A stretch of DNA of 42,545 nt, taken from NCBI GenBank assembly GCA_037176905.1, contig JBBBWG010027201.1, positions 58,322 through 100,866 on the forward strand, given 5' to 3'. Positions 7,881 to 19,771 of this stretch are shown piece by piece; within the stretch, counting starts at the first letter, position 1, and the number at the start of each line of letters is the position of its first letter. This stretch comes from Azolla pinnata. Its lineage: Eukaryota; Streptophyta; Polypodiopsida; Salviniales; Salviniaceae. The position numbers and the translations under genes were made by a program. Under the pieces are notes generated by a model. That model was not told where the DNA came from and searched no databases. It was given only the letters and a program-made list of their open reading frames with translations.

Positions 7881-10870
7881 TGTCGACGTCGTTTGTAAAT
7901 GGATCGTCCCAAGCCATTCGCGTGTACCCCGCCCGCGGCTTGCTATAAATAATCGATCCGCACTCCGCTGCAACGTCTGATCGCACATACTATGTGGCAT
8001 TTGATCTGTCGATTGATCGGCATAAGCGATCCCTACCTCCGTCCCAGGAATTATGGCATATCTCCTGTATGATTACCATGGCTGTCACATATCCATCTTA
8101 TACAGCTTTTGTACATTTAATATATGCAATAAAAAAAAATCTAATAATCAGATGGGTGATTTGCCCACTTGTTGATACTGATGCGGGTTTGCGACATGTC
8201 TGAATTATTGGCAATCTCAAGAAGAATATAATAATTTGTTTCTATCAATTTTTCTCGTGGATCCTTGGACTTCATCCACCTTCATCATCCCATAGCTTTG
8301 CAGCTGGTCTAGATTGACGTCAATCAGCTCATGAATTACACTTTCCTGCATTTTCATTAGAGGACGCCGTTGACCAAAGATTGCTTGCCAGGGATTAATT
8401 CCAACCCCCGAACATCGGGAAGACATGGCAATATATATCGGTCAACCAATCTGGACAGCTAATTAGCCTGTATGGAATAACTAGTTTGATGATCCCAATC
8501 GATTTCGGAACAATTTAATGTTCATAAAACGATATTCTCCAAACACAAATGATCAGACATGCTAATAGAAATTATCTGATGCATGTACCTCTGCCAATTA
8601 CAATGTGGAATAATACCACTTGCTAATTTTTAGCAGCTGTAACCTCGAATAATCTGCTAGTTTATGTTTTGTGGTCCAAGTGTTTACATTAATACTGGTC
8701 TTATATTTCAATTACAATTAATCATTTATAATGTTTAAAAGTGTCACGGACGGATAGAGTAGAACTAGAGCAACAGTCACAAACATGTAGATTTATATCT
8801 ACTTGTAAGTTGCATAACCATTAATTTCAGATTGGGTTAAATGATTATATCATATCATTGTTATTTAACATTTTTTATTGTAAAAATGGTTCGTAAACTA
8901 TTCATCTAGAAAATGCCGAGATTTAACCTTTTATCCTGCCACTTCTAATGAGAAAGAAGCAATTAAATACAAATTTCTACTATGAGAATATTGTTGCATA
9001 TTCCTTCCCAATTTTTGAATAGATCTCTATTAAAATAGGTTCAGTTCGTCACCCTGCCTATTCAGAACTCCGTTATCGGTTGCTTGTTGTTGTTAAACAT
9101 GTTGTCCATATTGTCGTGATCCTTATAGTAGATAGAAAACGATAATCTCTCAGACAGTTAAGAATTTGTCAGTTTGCTGACCTCGTTTTAATACATAAAG
9201 GCATACCGTCAACGATTCTCCAGTTAGTCAGAAAAATGAAGATATGACCAGTTTGCGGTAGGTCATAAGACTCTACCAAAATTTTAGTCTTCTCTTAAGC
9301 ACCAGACCACCTTGGGAATGAACATTAATCTTTAAGTTCTCATCGATTTCGCATGTAAGAGGAGAACTAGAGCAAGATGTTGGGAGAAAAATAGAGCAAA
9401 TTAGCTAGGGGAAGAGACGAAAATAAAAAGAGAAGCAAGAGATAACACAAATTCGTCTTATGATTTCATAACTGGCGTTGTTCAACGTTGCTACTGAAAC
9501 CTTGTCATTTATTAATGCTTACAAGCTCTACATGTCTATAGAGAACCTCTAGAAGTTCATACAAACGCTAAATTTCATCGAGAAGCTTCGAGATCTTCTT
9601 AGAAGTCTCAACTGGAAAACATCCAAAAGGATTCGATATTTACTGTAAGACTAGATCTGAAATCATCTAATATGATAAGTAATTCCTTTCATTACACTAG
9701 TAATTAATCTTGTGTTTGAGGAAATGAATCTAGTAATGTGCGTCGCAGTTTAATGTATTGTGTAAAGATTGGAGTGGTAATTGATGAGGGGATCAATGTT
9801 GCGATTGATGGCTTTGCCCTGCTTCATGATAATTTGAGAATCTAACAATGTCAAAGATTATGACCAATTCACTTGAAATGATGGATTGTGGATTTTTCGA
9901 CGTTTAATTGTCTGTATAAACATTTCAGCCAAAGTATGTAGGGAGGATCTAACCTAACCGTTAGGCAAACGATTTGTACTAGCACGATATGTCTGATGTT
10001 TCTACGCGTAAAGCGACCGATGGAAGATCTCAGATGCAGGCGATGAGATCTCTAGGTTTGAATATACAAATGCGGGCGATGTACGTATAATGCGTGCATG
10101 CACACAACATTCAAGGGAGGAGGACCTCGTTTTCTCATGCAAAGTTGGAATGCCGATAAAAAAATTTTAAACATTGTTTTTTTAATGGAGGAAAGGAACA
10201 TGCACTTCTTCATATTGATCAATGCAACAAAAGATAAGAACAGACGACAACGATGATGATATATAAATACACTCATCCCTATGTGGAAACTGAAACACAA
10301 AACATTAGAAAAACACGGGAAAATAAGGGACAAAAGTGTGCCCAAAATTGTCCCGAAATTACTGCTCTTTGATTCCCAACCGTCTTTTATAGCTCCTATT
10401 TGATGCCCGCAATCTCTAGAACAACTGTTGTTCCAATGCCGATTAGTAGTAGAATTACTAAAGCGATTGTGCGGACAAGTAATTAATCTAAAGTTTTTTT
10501 ATGTTCTTGGACTTCAAAAAACTTTGGATCGATTTTAGAGTGCGATTTCATGGCAACTTCTGTCTAATGTCATCGACGACGTACCGATTCGACCGTTCAA
10601 TGACTAAATGAAGTGATTGTGATTTGGTTAATTAGCTAGATTTGATTAATTGATTAGTCAATCTGCTTATTTTGATAATATCCATCCAATATTGTTGTTC
10701 ATCAGATTGACCAAATCCAAGTATTTAAGTGTAAAATATGAGAAAGCACTTAATTGCAAATTCTTACAACTTTGCCCTAAAAACTTTCCCCTCCTTAATT
10801 TGTTTTGGGGCCCTTTTTAAGAGAAAATGAGGCGTTACAAATGAACTATTTGGAATAATAAAAAGAAATA
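7881..10870. other. AT-rich intergenic DNA, no gene recognised
   Basis: No exon series, RNA gene or intact mobile element was recognised. Stop codons are frequent in all frames. One 69-codon minus-strand frame at 8217-8426 was considered as a retroelement trace and not accepted. The region may hold decayed transposon sequence. Confidence 0.5.
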
Positions 10871-11501
10871 ATTGATAATTAAAAAAAAACCTAACAAAAA
10901 TTGGCCTGAGGTTCCCGCGCAAAAGGAAAAAAAGCAAAAAAACTTCTAAAAAAAAACAGAAATGAAGGCCTTAAAAATATCTAAGTTAAGATTTGTTTTT
11001 TATCAAAATATTTTAAAAATAGAAGAAAAAAGCTTCTTATTGAAAGGAAGGAAAAAAAAACTTTTGAAACTTTGGCGGAAAAAAAAAAGCAGCTTAGGAA
11101 TGAGAAACTATATATTTAGCTCTAAATAATTAACGCCTAATCTTATCTTCCACTAAAAATCAACACCCAATTAATTCCGCCAGCATTGATTTTATTCCCA
11201 ATCGCTTCCCGCTAATTGATCCCAGTCGATTCCCTTACTACATTCGACTAACTAAAGTTAGTCATTTCAAAATCTGATTCATTGATTGACGCGTGAATCT
11301 GGTTTTAATCAACTGATTGATTCAGCCTTATTCAATTATCCAATTTGATGCTAACTGAGTTCACAACCACTTGATTTGGTTGCGAATCGATCGATCGCGC
11401 ACTTATCTCAAAACTAGGCTGTTAATTTGTGATTTCTAGTTTAAGCAGGCGTTAAAAAATGTAATTTATAATTTTGTTAGGCGTTTTTTTTTAAATTTTT
11501 C
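10871..11501. mobile_element. MITE-like inverted-repeat element, copy 1 (disrupted)
   Basis: The right end (about 11446-11501) carries AGGCGTTAAAAAATGTAATT and GTTAGGCGTTTTTTTT, the reverse complement of the left ends of the sister copies. The internal AACGCCTAATCTTATCTTCC-ACTAAAAATC block at 11130 is shared with them. A weak left-end match (AACCTAACAAAAATT) sits at 10880-10905, separated from the shared interior by about 220 unrelated bases, suggesting an insertion or rearrangement. Confidence 0.55.
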
Positions 11502-11699
11502 CTACATATATATATATATGCATGCATTCTTACATGTATATATGTCATAATTTATTATTACATAAATATGTATTATTACATATAAAATATATATTATTTG
11601 CTGACAAACAAATCTACTTGGGGCCCTGCCAAATCTAGCGGCTACCGCCAAATGTGTAGATATTTTCTGGGCCCTTTTTTTTTGTATTGTTTTGTTTTT

Positions 11700-11870
11700 T
11701 TTCCCGCGCGGGCGCGCGCACGTGCGGAGCGCTGGATGAGCCGTTATGCGATTGGCGGCCCGAGATTCCGTCGCACGTGCGGGCGCCGAAAGGAATATTC
11801 CAGAACCTCGACGTCACCGCGCCCGGGAGCTGACGTCACACGCCACACGCTCACGCATTAAATATCTCTG
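11700..11870 (+). promoter_or_regulatory. Orphan GC-rich promoter-like island with heat-shock element
   Basis: A sharply bounded GC-rich block within AT-rich DNA. It contains two G-boxes (CACGTG at 11719-11724 and 11774-11779), an inverted CCAAT (ATTGG, 11751-11755), a three-unit heat-shock element (GAATATTCCAGAA, 11793-11805), a CGACGTCA at 11809-11816, a perfect palindromic TGACGTCA at 11831-11838, and a TATA-like TTAAATAT at 11858-11865. Order and spacing fit a promoter firing to the right. No recognised gene follows within 2 kb. Confidence 0.45.
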
Positions 11871-12395
11871 TTCTTCTGATGACGTATTATATCGTATATT
11901 ATATATATTATTTCCCTTTCTGGGTTTGCGTTTTTATCTTTTCACTTTGACAGGAATTAATTTGTGCACTTGGGAAAAAAGGGCGTTAAAAAACAAAAAC
12001 AATAATAATAATAATAGAAACCGAGCGCAGCTTTTGTTGTGCTCCTTTTTTTGCATTTTGCTTTTTGTACTTCACCCCCCTCGGTAAGTACATAAATCAA
12101 TGCGAATTGGAAAAAGAAAACAAAACAAACAGAACAGACAAATGTACGTGTGCTAGTAGATCATGCATGCATGTCCATACATGATCTGACCTCATGCACA
12201 TGCATGCATGTGCATGGAAAATATACCCCACATCTGGTGAGGGTGGTGCTATCAATTCATTTTGTATGCATATAGAGATATATATATATATATATGTATT
12301 GGTAGTTTGGACACGGAAATGGCCGCGTTCACACTTGGGCTGTGATTCGGCCGATGCTTGCCCAACGACGTGCGTCGCGTGTGCATGTTGTTCCA

Positions 12396-12429
<34 letters not shown>

Positions 12430-12753
12430 TGATCATGCACTCAACCGGAGAACCGGTTGACGACAAGCACATTCAGATCATCTGATGAGCTCCTCGTGTA
12501 CTTAGCTTGGCATGTTGATGATGTCGGGTATCCATCCCATCCCATCCATCCATCGGAGCGCTCCGATTCCCGACTCTCCAGATGTATCTTGCCATGCCAG
12601 ATCTGGCCCTTCGATTCTGCTCTCATATTCATTCATACCCCCTGGTTAAAGAAGGGAATGCCAGTTCTGCGTTTACATGCTCCGAGTGCTTGGATTGGGT
12701 TTCAAACTCCAGAGACCACATATACCCACATTGGGAAAAAGTATTAAATCGAA
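11871..12753. other. Intergenic stretch with simple repeats
   Basis: Holds CATGCATG-rich sequence near 12160-12215, a TA run near 12270-12297 and an (ATC)n run of about ten units near 12399-12429. No coding region was recognised. Confidence 0.6.
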
Positions 12754-12981
12754 GGGAGAATTAACAGAATACGCCTAAGAAAATTATAAATTACATTTTA
12801 ACGCCTACCGAAATAAAAAAGTACAGATCAACGCCTACACTTATCTTCCACTAAAAATTTACATCCAATTAATTGATTTTATTCCTAATCATTTCCCATT
12901 GATTGATCCTAATCGATTCCCTTACTATACTCGATTAACAAATGTTAGTAATTTTATATTTTAATTAATTGATTAATAAAA
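12754..12981. mobile_element. MITE-like inverted-repeat element, copy 2 (left half)
   Basis: Begins GGGAGAATTA, then ACGCCTAAGAAAATTATAAA and ATTACATTTTAACGCCTACC, matching the left end of copies 3 and 4. The shared interior (CTTATCTTCCACTAAAAATT, AATTAATTGATTTTATTCCT, then a CGATTCCCTTACTA-like segment) follows, but no right terminus is present before copy 3 starts, so this copy is truncated. Confidence 0.65.
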
Positions 12982-13463
12982 GGGAAAATTACCCAAAAAC
13001 CACGTCTAACACAATGATCAATTATATTTTAACACCTGCTAAAATAAAAAAGTAAACAAAATAACACCTCCGATTATCTTCCACTACGAATCAACACCAT
13101 ATTAATCCAATTAGTGTAACATTAGATGATTTTATTCCTAATCGCTTCCTATTGATTAATCCTAATTGACCCCCATACTCTATTCGACTAACAAATTGGT
13201 GGTGATTTTCGATTCTAATCAATTGATCAACGTGATAATTATTTGATGCTAATCAAGTAATTCAGCGTCACTGAACGAGATAATTTGACGTGAATTGAGC
13301 TCACAAATGATTGACTCGGGTGTTAAATCAATTAAGTAGGCGCTGATTTTTCAAACGAGGAGTTGAATTTGTAAAATTTCAGTTTAGTTTGAGTAGTAGG
13401 CGTTAAAAAAATGTAATTTATAAATCTCTAAGGAGTTTTTTTGGTTTTTTTTTAATTCGCCCT
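12982..13463. mobile_element. MITE-like inverted-repeat element, copy 3
   Basis: Left end GGGAAAATTACCC-AAAAACC then CGTCTAACACAATGATCAA; right end TAGGCGTTAAAAAAATGTAA with a terminal TTAATTCGCCCT that is the complement of the GGG(C/A)GAATTA start. About 480 bp, no open frame of note. Abuts copy 2 on the left and lies about 35 bp from copy 4. Confidence 0.7.
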
Positions 13464-13497
13464 AAAAACAACACAGAAAATCATATGAAAACAAAAA

Positions 13498-13922
13498 GGG
13501 AGAATTATCAAAAAAACGCCTGACAAAATCATAAATTACATTTTAACGCCTACTCAAATCAGGAATTACAAATTAACACCTAACCTTTAGCTTTCCACTA
13601 AAAATTAACACCCAATTAATTCCCGCTAGTACGATTTTGTTCCTAATTGCTTCCCACTCAGTTGATCATGATTGATTCCCTTTCAATATTCGCATTTAGA
13701 ATCTGATCAACAGATTAACGCGTTTGATTTGGTGTGAATCAAGTAGTCAAGCAATGGATCGATCAGCTCAGTCGATGCTAATTGGGCTCACAATTAATGG
13801 ATTTGGCGTGAATAAATTAGTTCCACATCGATTTTTGTAAACTAGGCGTCAATTTGTAATTTCCAGGCAGGCGTGAAAAATGTAAATTTACAATTTTGTT
13901 AGGCTTTTTTTAGATTCTCAAA
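13498..13922. mobile_element. MITE-like inverted-repeat element, copy 4 (best preserved)
   Basis: Left terminus (13498-13553) reads GGGAGAATTATC, AAAAAACGCCTGACAAAAT, then AAATTACATTTTAACGCCT. The right terminus (about 13865-13922) is its imperfect reverse complement: AGGCGTGAAAAATGTAAATT, ACAATTTTGTTAGGC, TAGATTCTC. About 425 bp with no coding capacity, as expected of a non-autonomous terminal-inverted-repeat DNA transposon. The superfamily cannot be assigned because target-site duplications are unclear. Confidence 0.72.
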
Positions 13923-14139
13923 AGAAAAAAAGGGGAGCAAAAATGCACTAATTGTGTTTTTTTGAAAATTGAATAAAGGCGGGGGGGACACGTGTCCGCT
14001 GCCCGGACAAGAGACCAGGTGTGAAACCGAAGCTCGGACTTCTTCAATTCGCGCTCCTTCTACAACTCCCCATTTTATTCTGAATTTCTATTTTCTTTTC
14101 TTTTCTTATTTCCTAATTTTTATTCCACGTATATATTTT

Positions 14140-14885
14140 ACCATCGTCACCATCACCATCACCATCACCATCATCACCATCACCATCTTCTTCTTCTTCT
14201 TCTTCTTCATCATCGTCTCCGTCTTCATTTTCTCTGCACTTCCTCAGACTTCCGCCTTCCGTTCCGCCATCGCCAGCGACCTTCTTCCTCGAAAGACTTC
14301 ACCGCTTCCGCCATCGCCAGCGACCTTCCCTTCTCTGTTTTCTCCTCCTGCTCGCCTTCCTGCATCCTTCGCATCTGTCTGCATCGTCTTCCTCATCGTC
14401 AACTTCCTTTCTTGTTCGTCGTTTGCTGTTGATTCCTTTTCTCGGGGACCCGGCGCTTCTCCTCCTCCTCCTCCTGCTGTTGCTGCTGCTGCTGCTGCTG
14501 CTGCCGTTTGTTCCTTCTGCATCTTTTCCGCCATCGCCAGCACCTTCGGCTTCTCCTTCTGCTCGCCTTCTTCCTTCCTTCGCATCTCCATCGTCTTCTT
14601 CCTCCTCCTCCTCCTCCTCCTCGTCTTCTTGTTCATCGTTTGCTGCTGATTCTTCCTCCTCCTCCTCGTCTTCTTGTTCATCGTTTGCTGCTGATTCTTC
14701 CTCTTCCTCCTCCTCGTCTTCTTGTTCATCGTTTGCTGCTGATTCTTCCTCCTCCTCCTCGTCTTCTTGTTCATCGTTTGCTGCTGATTTTTTTCTCGGG
14801 ACCTGGTCTTCTTCTTCTTCTCCTCCTCCTCCTGCTGCTGCCGCTGCTGCCGTTTGTCCTTCTGCATCTTTCTTCCGTCTTCTGC
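14140..14885. repeat. Nested CTT/TCC repeat block
   Basis: A CACCATCAC/CTTCTT simple-repeat start (14147-14212) leads to CGCCATCGCCAGC-containing units, and then four tandem copies of a 45-51 bp unit containing TCGTCTTCTTGTTCATCGTT and TGCTGCTGATT (about 14619-14788). A longer module (TCGTTTGCTG...TTCTCGGG...CTGCCGTTTG) occurs at about 14415-14525 and again at about 14774-14872. The low-complexity sequence stays open in most frames on both strands, producing Ser-, Leu- or Glu/Arg-rich shadow translations. Confidence 0.85.
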
Positions 14886-14940
14886 CTCCTTTCCTAACCC
14901 TAATTTTCCCTGCTCCAGCCTCAGGCTTCGCTTCTCCCAC

Positions 14941-15594
14941 ATGGATCGGATCAGCCAGCTCAGAGTCCGCATCCGACCTCCTCCTCCTCCTCCGTCTGCT
15001 GAATCTTCCTCCTCTCCACGACGACCTTCGGCTATGGATTCTCCCTCCACGTCTCTCCCAGCGGCACAAGCCACCAACAGCTGTAGCGATCTAAGCACCG
15101 CAGAGAGAGACGAAGCAAGCACGGCAACAGAAGGCGAGAACGGAACAGAAGAGCGATCTGCAACAAACGGGAGTCCGTCGTACTCGATACTCCCAGGAAG
15201 TCGCGCTGCTGTTGCTGCTGCCGCTGCTGTTCATATGCACTGCAACGGTGATAATGATGAGGAGGAGGACGACGACAACAAAGAAGAGGAAGGAGAAGGC
15301 TGCTCTACGCCTAGGTCGTCCGAATCTCAGATTCCGGAGGCTCACGATTGTCCTCCTGCACCGAAGAAGAGGAAGGCGGAGCTCGGCGCCAACGGCCATG
15401 AACTGTTGAACAAGAGGCAGAAGGCGTCAGCGGTGACGATCACAGCTGCTGCACAGGAGCCATGGCCTTCTTCGTTGGCAACAAAAACCAAGGGGAGGAC
15501 CGCGATGGCCAACAAGAAGAGCAAGAAGAGGAGGAATCGGATGGTGTTCTTCCCTGATTTCGATCCGTCGCACATGTTCCTCCTATGTACCTGA
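14941..15594 (+). CDS. Possible nuclear low-complexity protein, unknown function
   Basis: A single-exon frame of 217 residues from an ATG in good context (CCCACATGG) to TGA at 15592-15594. The N-terminal third is Pro/Ser/Ala-rich, followed by an acidic run near residues 103-120 (EEEDDDNKEEEGEG) and two basic clusters resembling nuclear localisation signals (PKKRK near residue 141 and NKKSKKRRNR near 190), ending MVFFPDFDPSHMFLLCT. The frame is open further upstream to 14854, but that part is CTT-repeat derived. I do not recognise a family. The mixed-composition C-terminal half with clustered charge looks more like real coding sequence than the repeat-driven frames around it, yet it could be chance. 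Confidence 0.42.
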   Translation: MDRISQLRVRIRPPPPPPSAESSSSPRRPSAMDSPSTSLPAAQATNSCSDLSTAERDEASTATEGENGTEERSATNGSPSYSILPGSRAAVAAAAAVHMHCNGDNDEEEDDDNKEEEGEGCSTPRSSESQIPEAHDCPPAPKKRKAELGANGHELLNKRQKASAVTITAAAQEPWPSSLATKTKGRTAMANKKSKKRRNRMVFFPDFDPSHMFLLCT

Positions 15595-18500
15595 AGGGGG
15601 GAAAGGAAAAGGAACAGGAAAAAGGAGAAGGAGAGAGTGAAGGAAGAAAATCCGTCTCCCATCGCCAGTCTTTTCTCTGACACCATATCTGTATTTGTCT
15701 GTCCTTGTCTGCATCGTCTGCATGTTAGTTATGGATGCGTAGTGTACATAACACAGAAAGAGGTTGTGTTTCCTTTTCCTTTCTTGCTTCCATGTCCATA
15801 CAATCCTAGCTTCCATGTCCAAAAGTAAAACCTTAGTAAAACAAGGGATTTCAATTTTACTGCATGCAGGTTTCACACTACAAGCCGGAAAGGCTCGGCC
15901 AGGTCCATTCCTCTTGTTTTTCCTATCATCTCTGATACAAAAATCTGTATTTTTCATCCCAAAATTTGTCTCCAAAATCTGCATATTCTCTTTTACTTTT
16001 CATTCCAAAATTTGTCTCCAAAACCCCTACTTCTCATCCCAAAATTTGTCTCCAAAATCTGCATGTTCTCTTACACAGATAGAATATAAATCTTCGGCCT
16101 TTTGCAAACAGCATTCAATTCCTTTCTGGTGGGGGGCATCGCATGTCCTAAAAGACCTCGGGGTAAGCCTTCTTCTTCTCTTCTCTGGATGCCCCTCCGA
16201 GCCCCCTCACATTTGTAATTGTTGCCGGAGCTTGCCCATCATTTAAGTTTTGCCCTTTGTCGTGACCTCTTGCTTGCTGTCAGAAAACGCTTTCTTCTCT
16301 TCTCATTGATGAAGGATGCTGTTGTCGGTATCCAACGAGTACACCGACGGGATGCGCTGTGGTCCAGCACCTACATTCGCCCCCTGGCCTCCTTTTAATT
16401 GCTCAAAGCCGAGCCAATCCAAGGCTCCTGCCTTTGAAACGCTCGTATATTTTGATTCTTTCTTTTGCAATTGATGATGGTGATGATGCCCACATCTTAT
16501 GGAAGCAAGGAGGTCCTTGCAAAAATCCCATAATTCTTCCAAACAGATCTTCCAAAAACCCTAATCATGATCCTCCGACCAATGCAGCACAGTGGCTGAT
16601 TAATGAACAGCCTTGTTCACCTCATACGTATCAATTCAGGGTTTTTAGGGGTCATGGCCACTGAATCCCTACCTCAGAGGGACCAGCTTTCATTTTAACT
16701 AACCACATCAAATGTCTCAGTTCATGTCCAGCAGCTTGCTATATCAAAGTGACTGAAGCAAACCGATTGCTTGAGCTTTTCAAGTTAATAGCATTTACTT
16801 CTACAAGGGTTAGCCACAGCTCAAGGGGTGTGCTGTTCACATTCTTCCAGTGCAATCCTCGACACTATGTATTTGGAGACAAGAGAAAAAGGTCCCATGG
16901 TAACTTGGGGGTGGGAAGAATTTTTACTCTCCTGTACAACAATAGAACTCTGCATAGCCTCTCAGTGCCATGGCAACAAGATAGAAAAAACCAGCATTAA
17001 TATGCAGAGAATCGACCAAGAAAACAGATCCAGTAACTCTATATCAGATAAGCCTCTTACAGGGTTATTAATCCTTAAAGAGAAACCAAAGCAGACTGGA
17101 TTTGGATGATGAAATATTTGAACTTCGTCCGAAATTGCTCGCCCTTGTTCTATTTGCATTTCGGATATGTACAAGTCAAGACACTTCTGAATCTCTCCAC
17201 TTGATTTGGCTGTCCCTGATGCTAGAGGCTCTGTTCCTGACTTTGTCCCAGCCTTTGTTCTTTCATTCGACCATGGCAGCTTGGAGGTAAAACACAAAAT
17301 AACTTCATCATCCAAGCTCTTCATTTGCTAGGCACCAGATCGAGTGGTTCAGTTGGTGAGCGAAAATACAAGGATCCCACCTGTTCCGGATTTGCAACCA
17401 ATTCATCTGCATGGGGCAGCTCGACATCCCTTCTCCGATCTGCAGCTCAGCGGCCATGGATTCAGCATCCCCTATTCACCCTTCCTATTCCAAATCCAAT
17501 CCTGTTAAAGCCAAGGCATATATATATATATATATATATACTCTGGCAAGTAGGCCTGGGAAGAACACATGGATCCTGAACAGCCTTTCTGTTGCTGCTC
17601 CCATTCCATGGAAGAAGCTGTTGATGATGACCGCAGCTCCAAAGAGCTTTTTGTGCTATCAAAGTACGAATCCGTGCTGTTAGATCTACATCTCCCTCTG
17701 TTGGGTTGAAACCTGATGCCATTCATTCCATGGAGGAAGTTGTTGGACGAATGCAGCCGTTTAGGGTTTAGGATCCCAGATGTAGAAACCCTAAAACCGA
17801 TGCCCTGGATCAATCCACCTCTGGACGTGGTAAAAACTGATCAAAACCCTTTAGGGTGCATGATTTAGAAGGAGACCCAACAAGAGGATATGGATGGCTT
17901 GACCTCGTTAACTGTTTCACTTCTCTTGCTGCTATCTTTCTATTGGTTGCCGTTTTCCACTCTCTTGGAACTGGCAAAGAATCTTTGTTCGATGGTTGAC
18001 CTTACATGGGTTGATATTTCTTTCTGTTTTTTGTATCAACCTTAGAAGGATCTTCTTTTGCTTTGTCAAGCCCTTCTTTTGCCACAAGTTGGCCTCTTCT
18101 TCTCTTCTTCATGAACCATATTAATTGAGCCCTGTTTCATGTCTTTTGCCGATCATATAAGGATCCACTTGTTCATATTAATTGAGCCCTTGTATGAGTC
18201 AACTCTCTATTCTTTATTGATATTGTTGTTGAACAAGATCAATCCACTCGTGGATGACATATCATATATGGAGAATGGCCACACATTATGATGATAGAGA
18301 ATTACCCTTGTTGCTCCTTGACGGTCTGTTCCTCTTTGTACAAACAATTAAATTAAACTAAGAACCAAAATGCCCTCGTGATCAAGCAAAATGGTTAGTG
18401 GTAAGACCTTTTTTATGTATGAAAAGCCACCCTTCAAAACAAAAACAAACAAGAAGCAGAGTTCACATATGCAATGTGCAGTGATCCCATCTGAAAGCGA

Positions 18501-19771
18501 AAAACGTTAATATATATTCATACAAATCAAGTTACCTATACTTCCAAAATATACACTTGCGTTAGAGTTTTAGAGTTTATATCCGACTTACATGTCAATC
18601 AATCTCTTGTGACAATGCAAAAAAGGACAAGTAGACAATCAGATCAGGTTTTGGGTTATAGGGTGATAATGTTTTTTATTCAAGAGAGATGTCTGGTTTC
18701 TTCTCTCCTCCAGAAATCCATATAATATCCATATAACACCCCCGTATGTTGCAGCCCAATGTAAATGTCCTTATCTGATTGATCAGTTCATTTTAGACAT
18801 AACAGGTGGATTTGCTATAGAAATTTCTTTCACAAACACATACATCTTTCTCTAATAGTCTGAGCATCATTCTGATATCACACGTCCGCTTGCCCGAGGA
18901 ATCGACAGACAGACGGGTTTGTATTATCGTACACCTGTCGCGGCCTTCATATCCAGAATTGGTCATCTCTTTGAAAGAGCTTTTGGAATCACGTGGAAAG
19001 AAAGAAAACCTGAAAATAAAAATAAACATAAGAAAAATTTCATGTGCATTCAGTGATTTCTATACATAAACCAATCAGTCGAGATCATGTGGCATGACCG
19101 CCACCAGTTATTATTTCAACCATATGAAGTGTGTCAATTCCCTCACAGTGGAAGTGCACAAACTAGTACGTTCGAGCAATTAAATCGAAAAATTGTGAGC
19201 ATGGACAAGCACCTATGGCCCATTCCTGGAACTAACTAAAACATTATGTAAAAATTATTAATACCCAACAGCACCCCCTAGAGTTGGGGATCCATCAAGG
19301 GACTGCAGAAACATCTGTTATCATGTAAAATAGACACCCAACAACACAGGGATAATAAAGAAATTTGCTAGATAAAAAACTTACTAAAAGGGTTGATCTT
19401 CAAACTGCTTGTAAATATATCTATAAGTCGACAAACACATCCTAAACGCATCTACACTGCTTAGATGCTTAGGATGCTTAACATATGCCACGTCTTACAC
19501 ATCTACCTTACAATGTGCTTAAACTAATTTCCAACTCATGCAGGGATGTTACGTTTCCCAGACAAAACCCATGGTATATTGGCGCTCACATTAATCAATG
19601 TTTGGCTATATAACCATGTGTGATCATATGTAGTATCTGATAGTAGTTGCAGTCGGTTGATTTTGTCTCAACTTAATTAGTATGCTCCCATTATGTTTCG
19701 GCAGGATGATCATTCTTGCTCAACTTTGCATTCGCCTCTTGCATGAATTGATCATTCTGCTGATCACCCAA
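15595..19771. other. Intergenic region, no gene recognised
   Basis: Contains three copies of CAAAATTTGTCTCCAAAA spaced 35-45 bases apart at about 15957-16060, a TA run at 17519-17540, and two related segments around CATTCCATGGA(A/G)GAAG near 17604 and 17724. A minus-strand ATG at 17457 opens a 49-codon frame that was not accepted as a gene. The last ~700 bases would contain the 3' end of the syntaxin-like gene transcribed from the right. Confidence 0.45.

Noticed and set aside
8217-8426. Minus-strand 69-codon frame (GINPWQAIFGQRRPL...) as a retrotransposon integrase remnant
   Set aside because: A faint resemblance to sequence following integrase in Ty3-type elements, but no other pol motif, LTR or primer-binding site was found nearby.
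9340-9700. Possible LTR of a copia-type retrotransposon
   Set aside because: Some LTR-like flavour but no second LTR, no TG...CA ends and no internal coding sequence could be identified.
14244-15122. Minus-strand 292- and 256-codon frames rich in Glu/Arg/Lys
   Set aside because: Antisense readings of CTT/TCC repeats; the repetitive NQQQTMNKKTRRRR-type pattern follows the DNA repeat unit exactly.
16962-17324. 120-codon minus-strand frame
   Set aside because: Mixed composition but no recognised domain, no consistent splice partners, and ends in a hydrophobic stretch that looks like random AT-rich sequence.
17305-17457. Small minus-strand gene starting MAAELQIGEG
   Set aside because: Good ATG context but only 49 codons unspliced; a possible intron leads to an early stop and no family similarity is seen.
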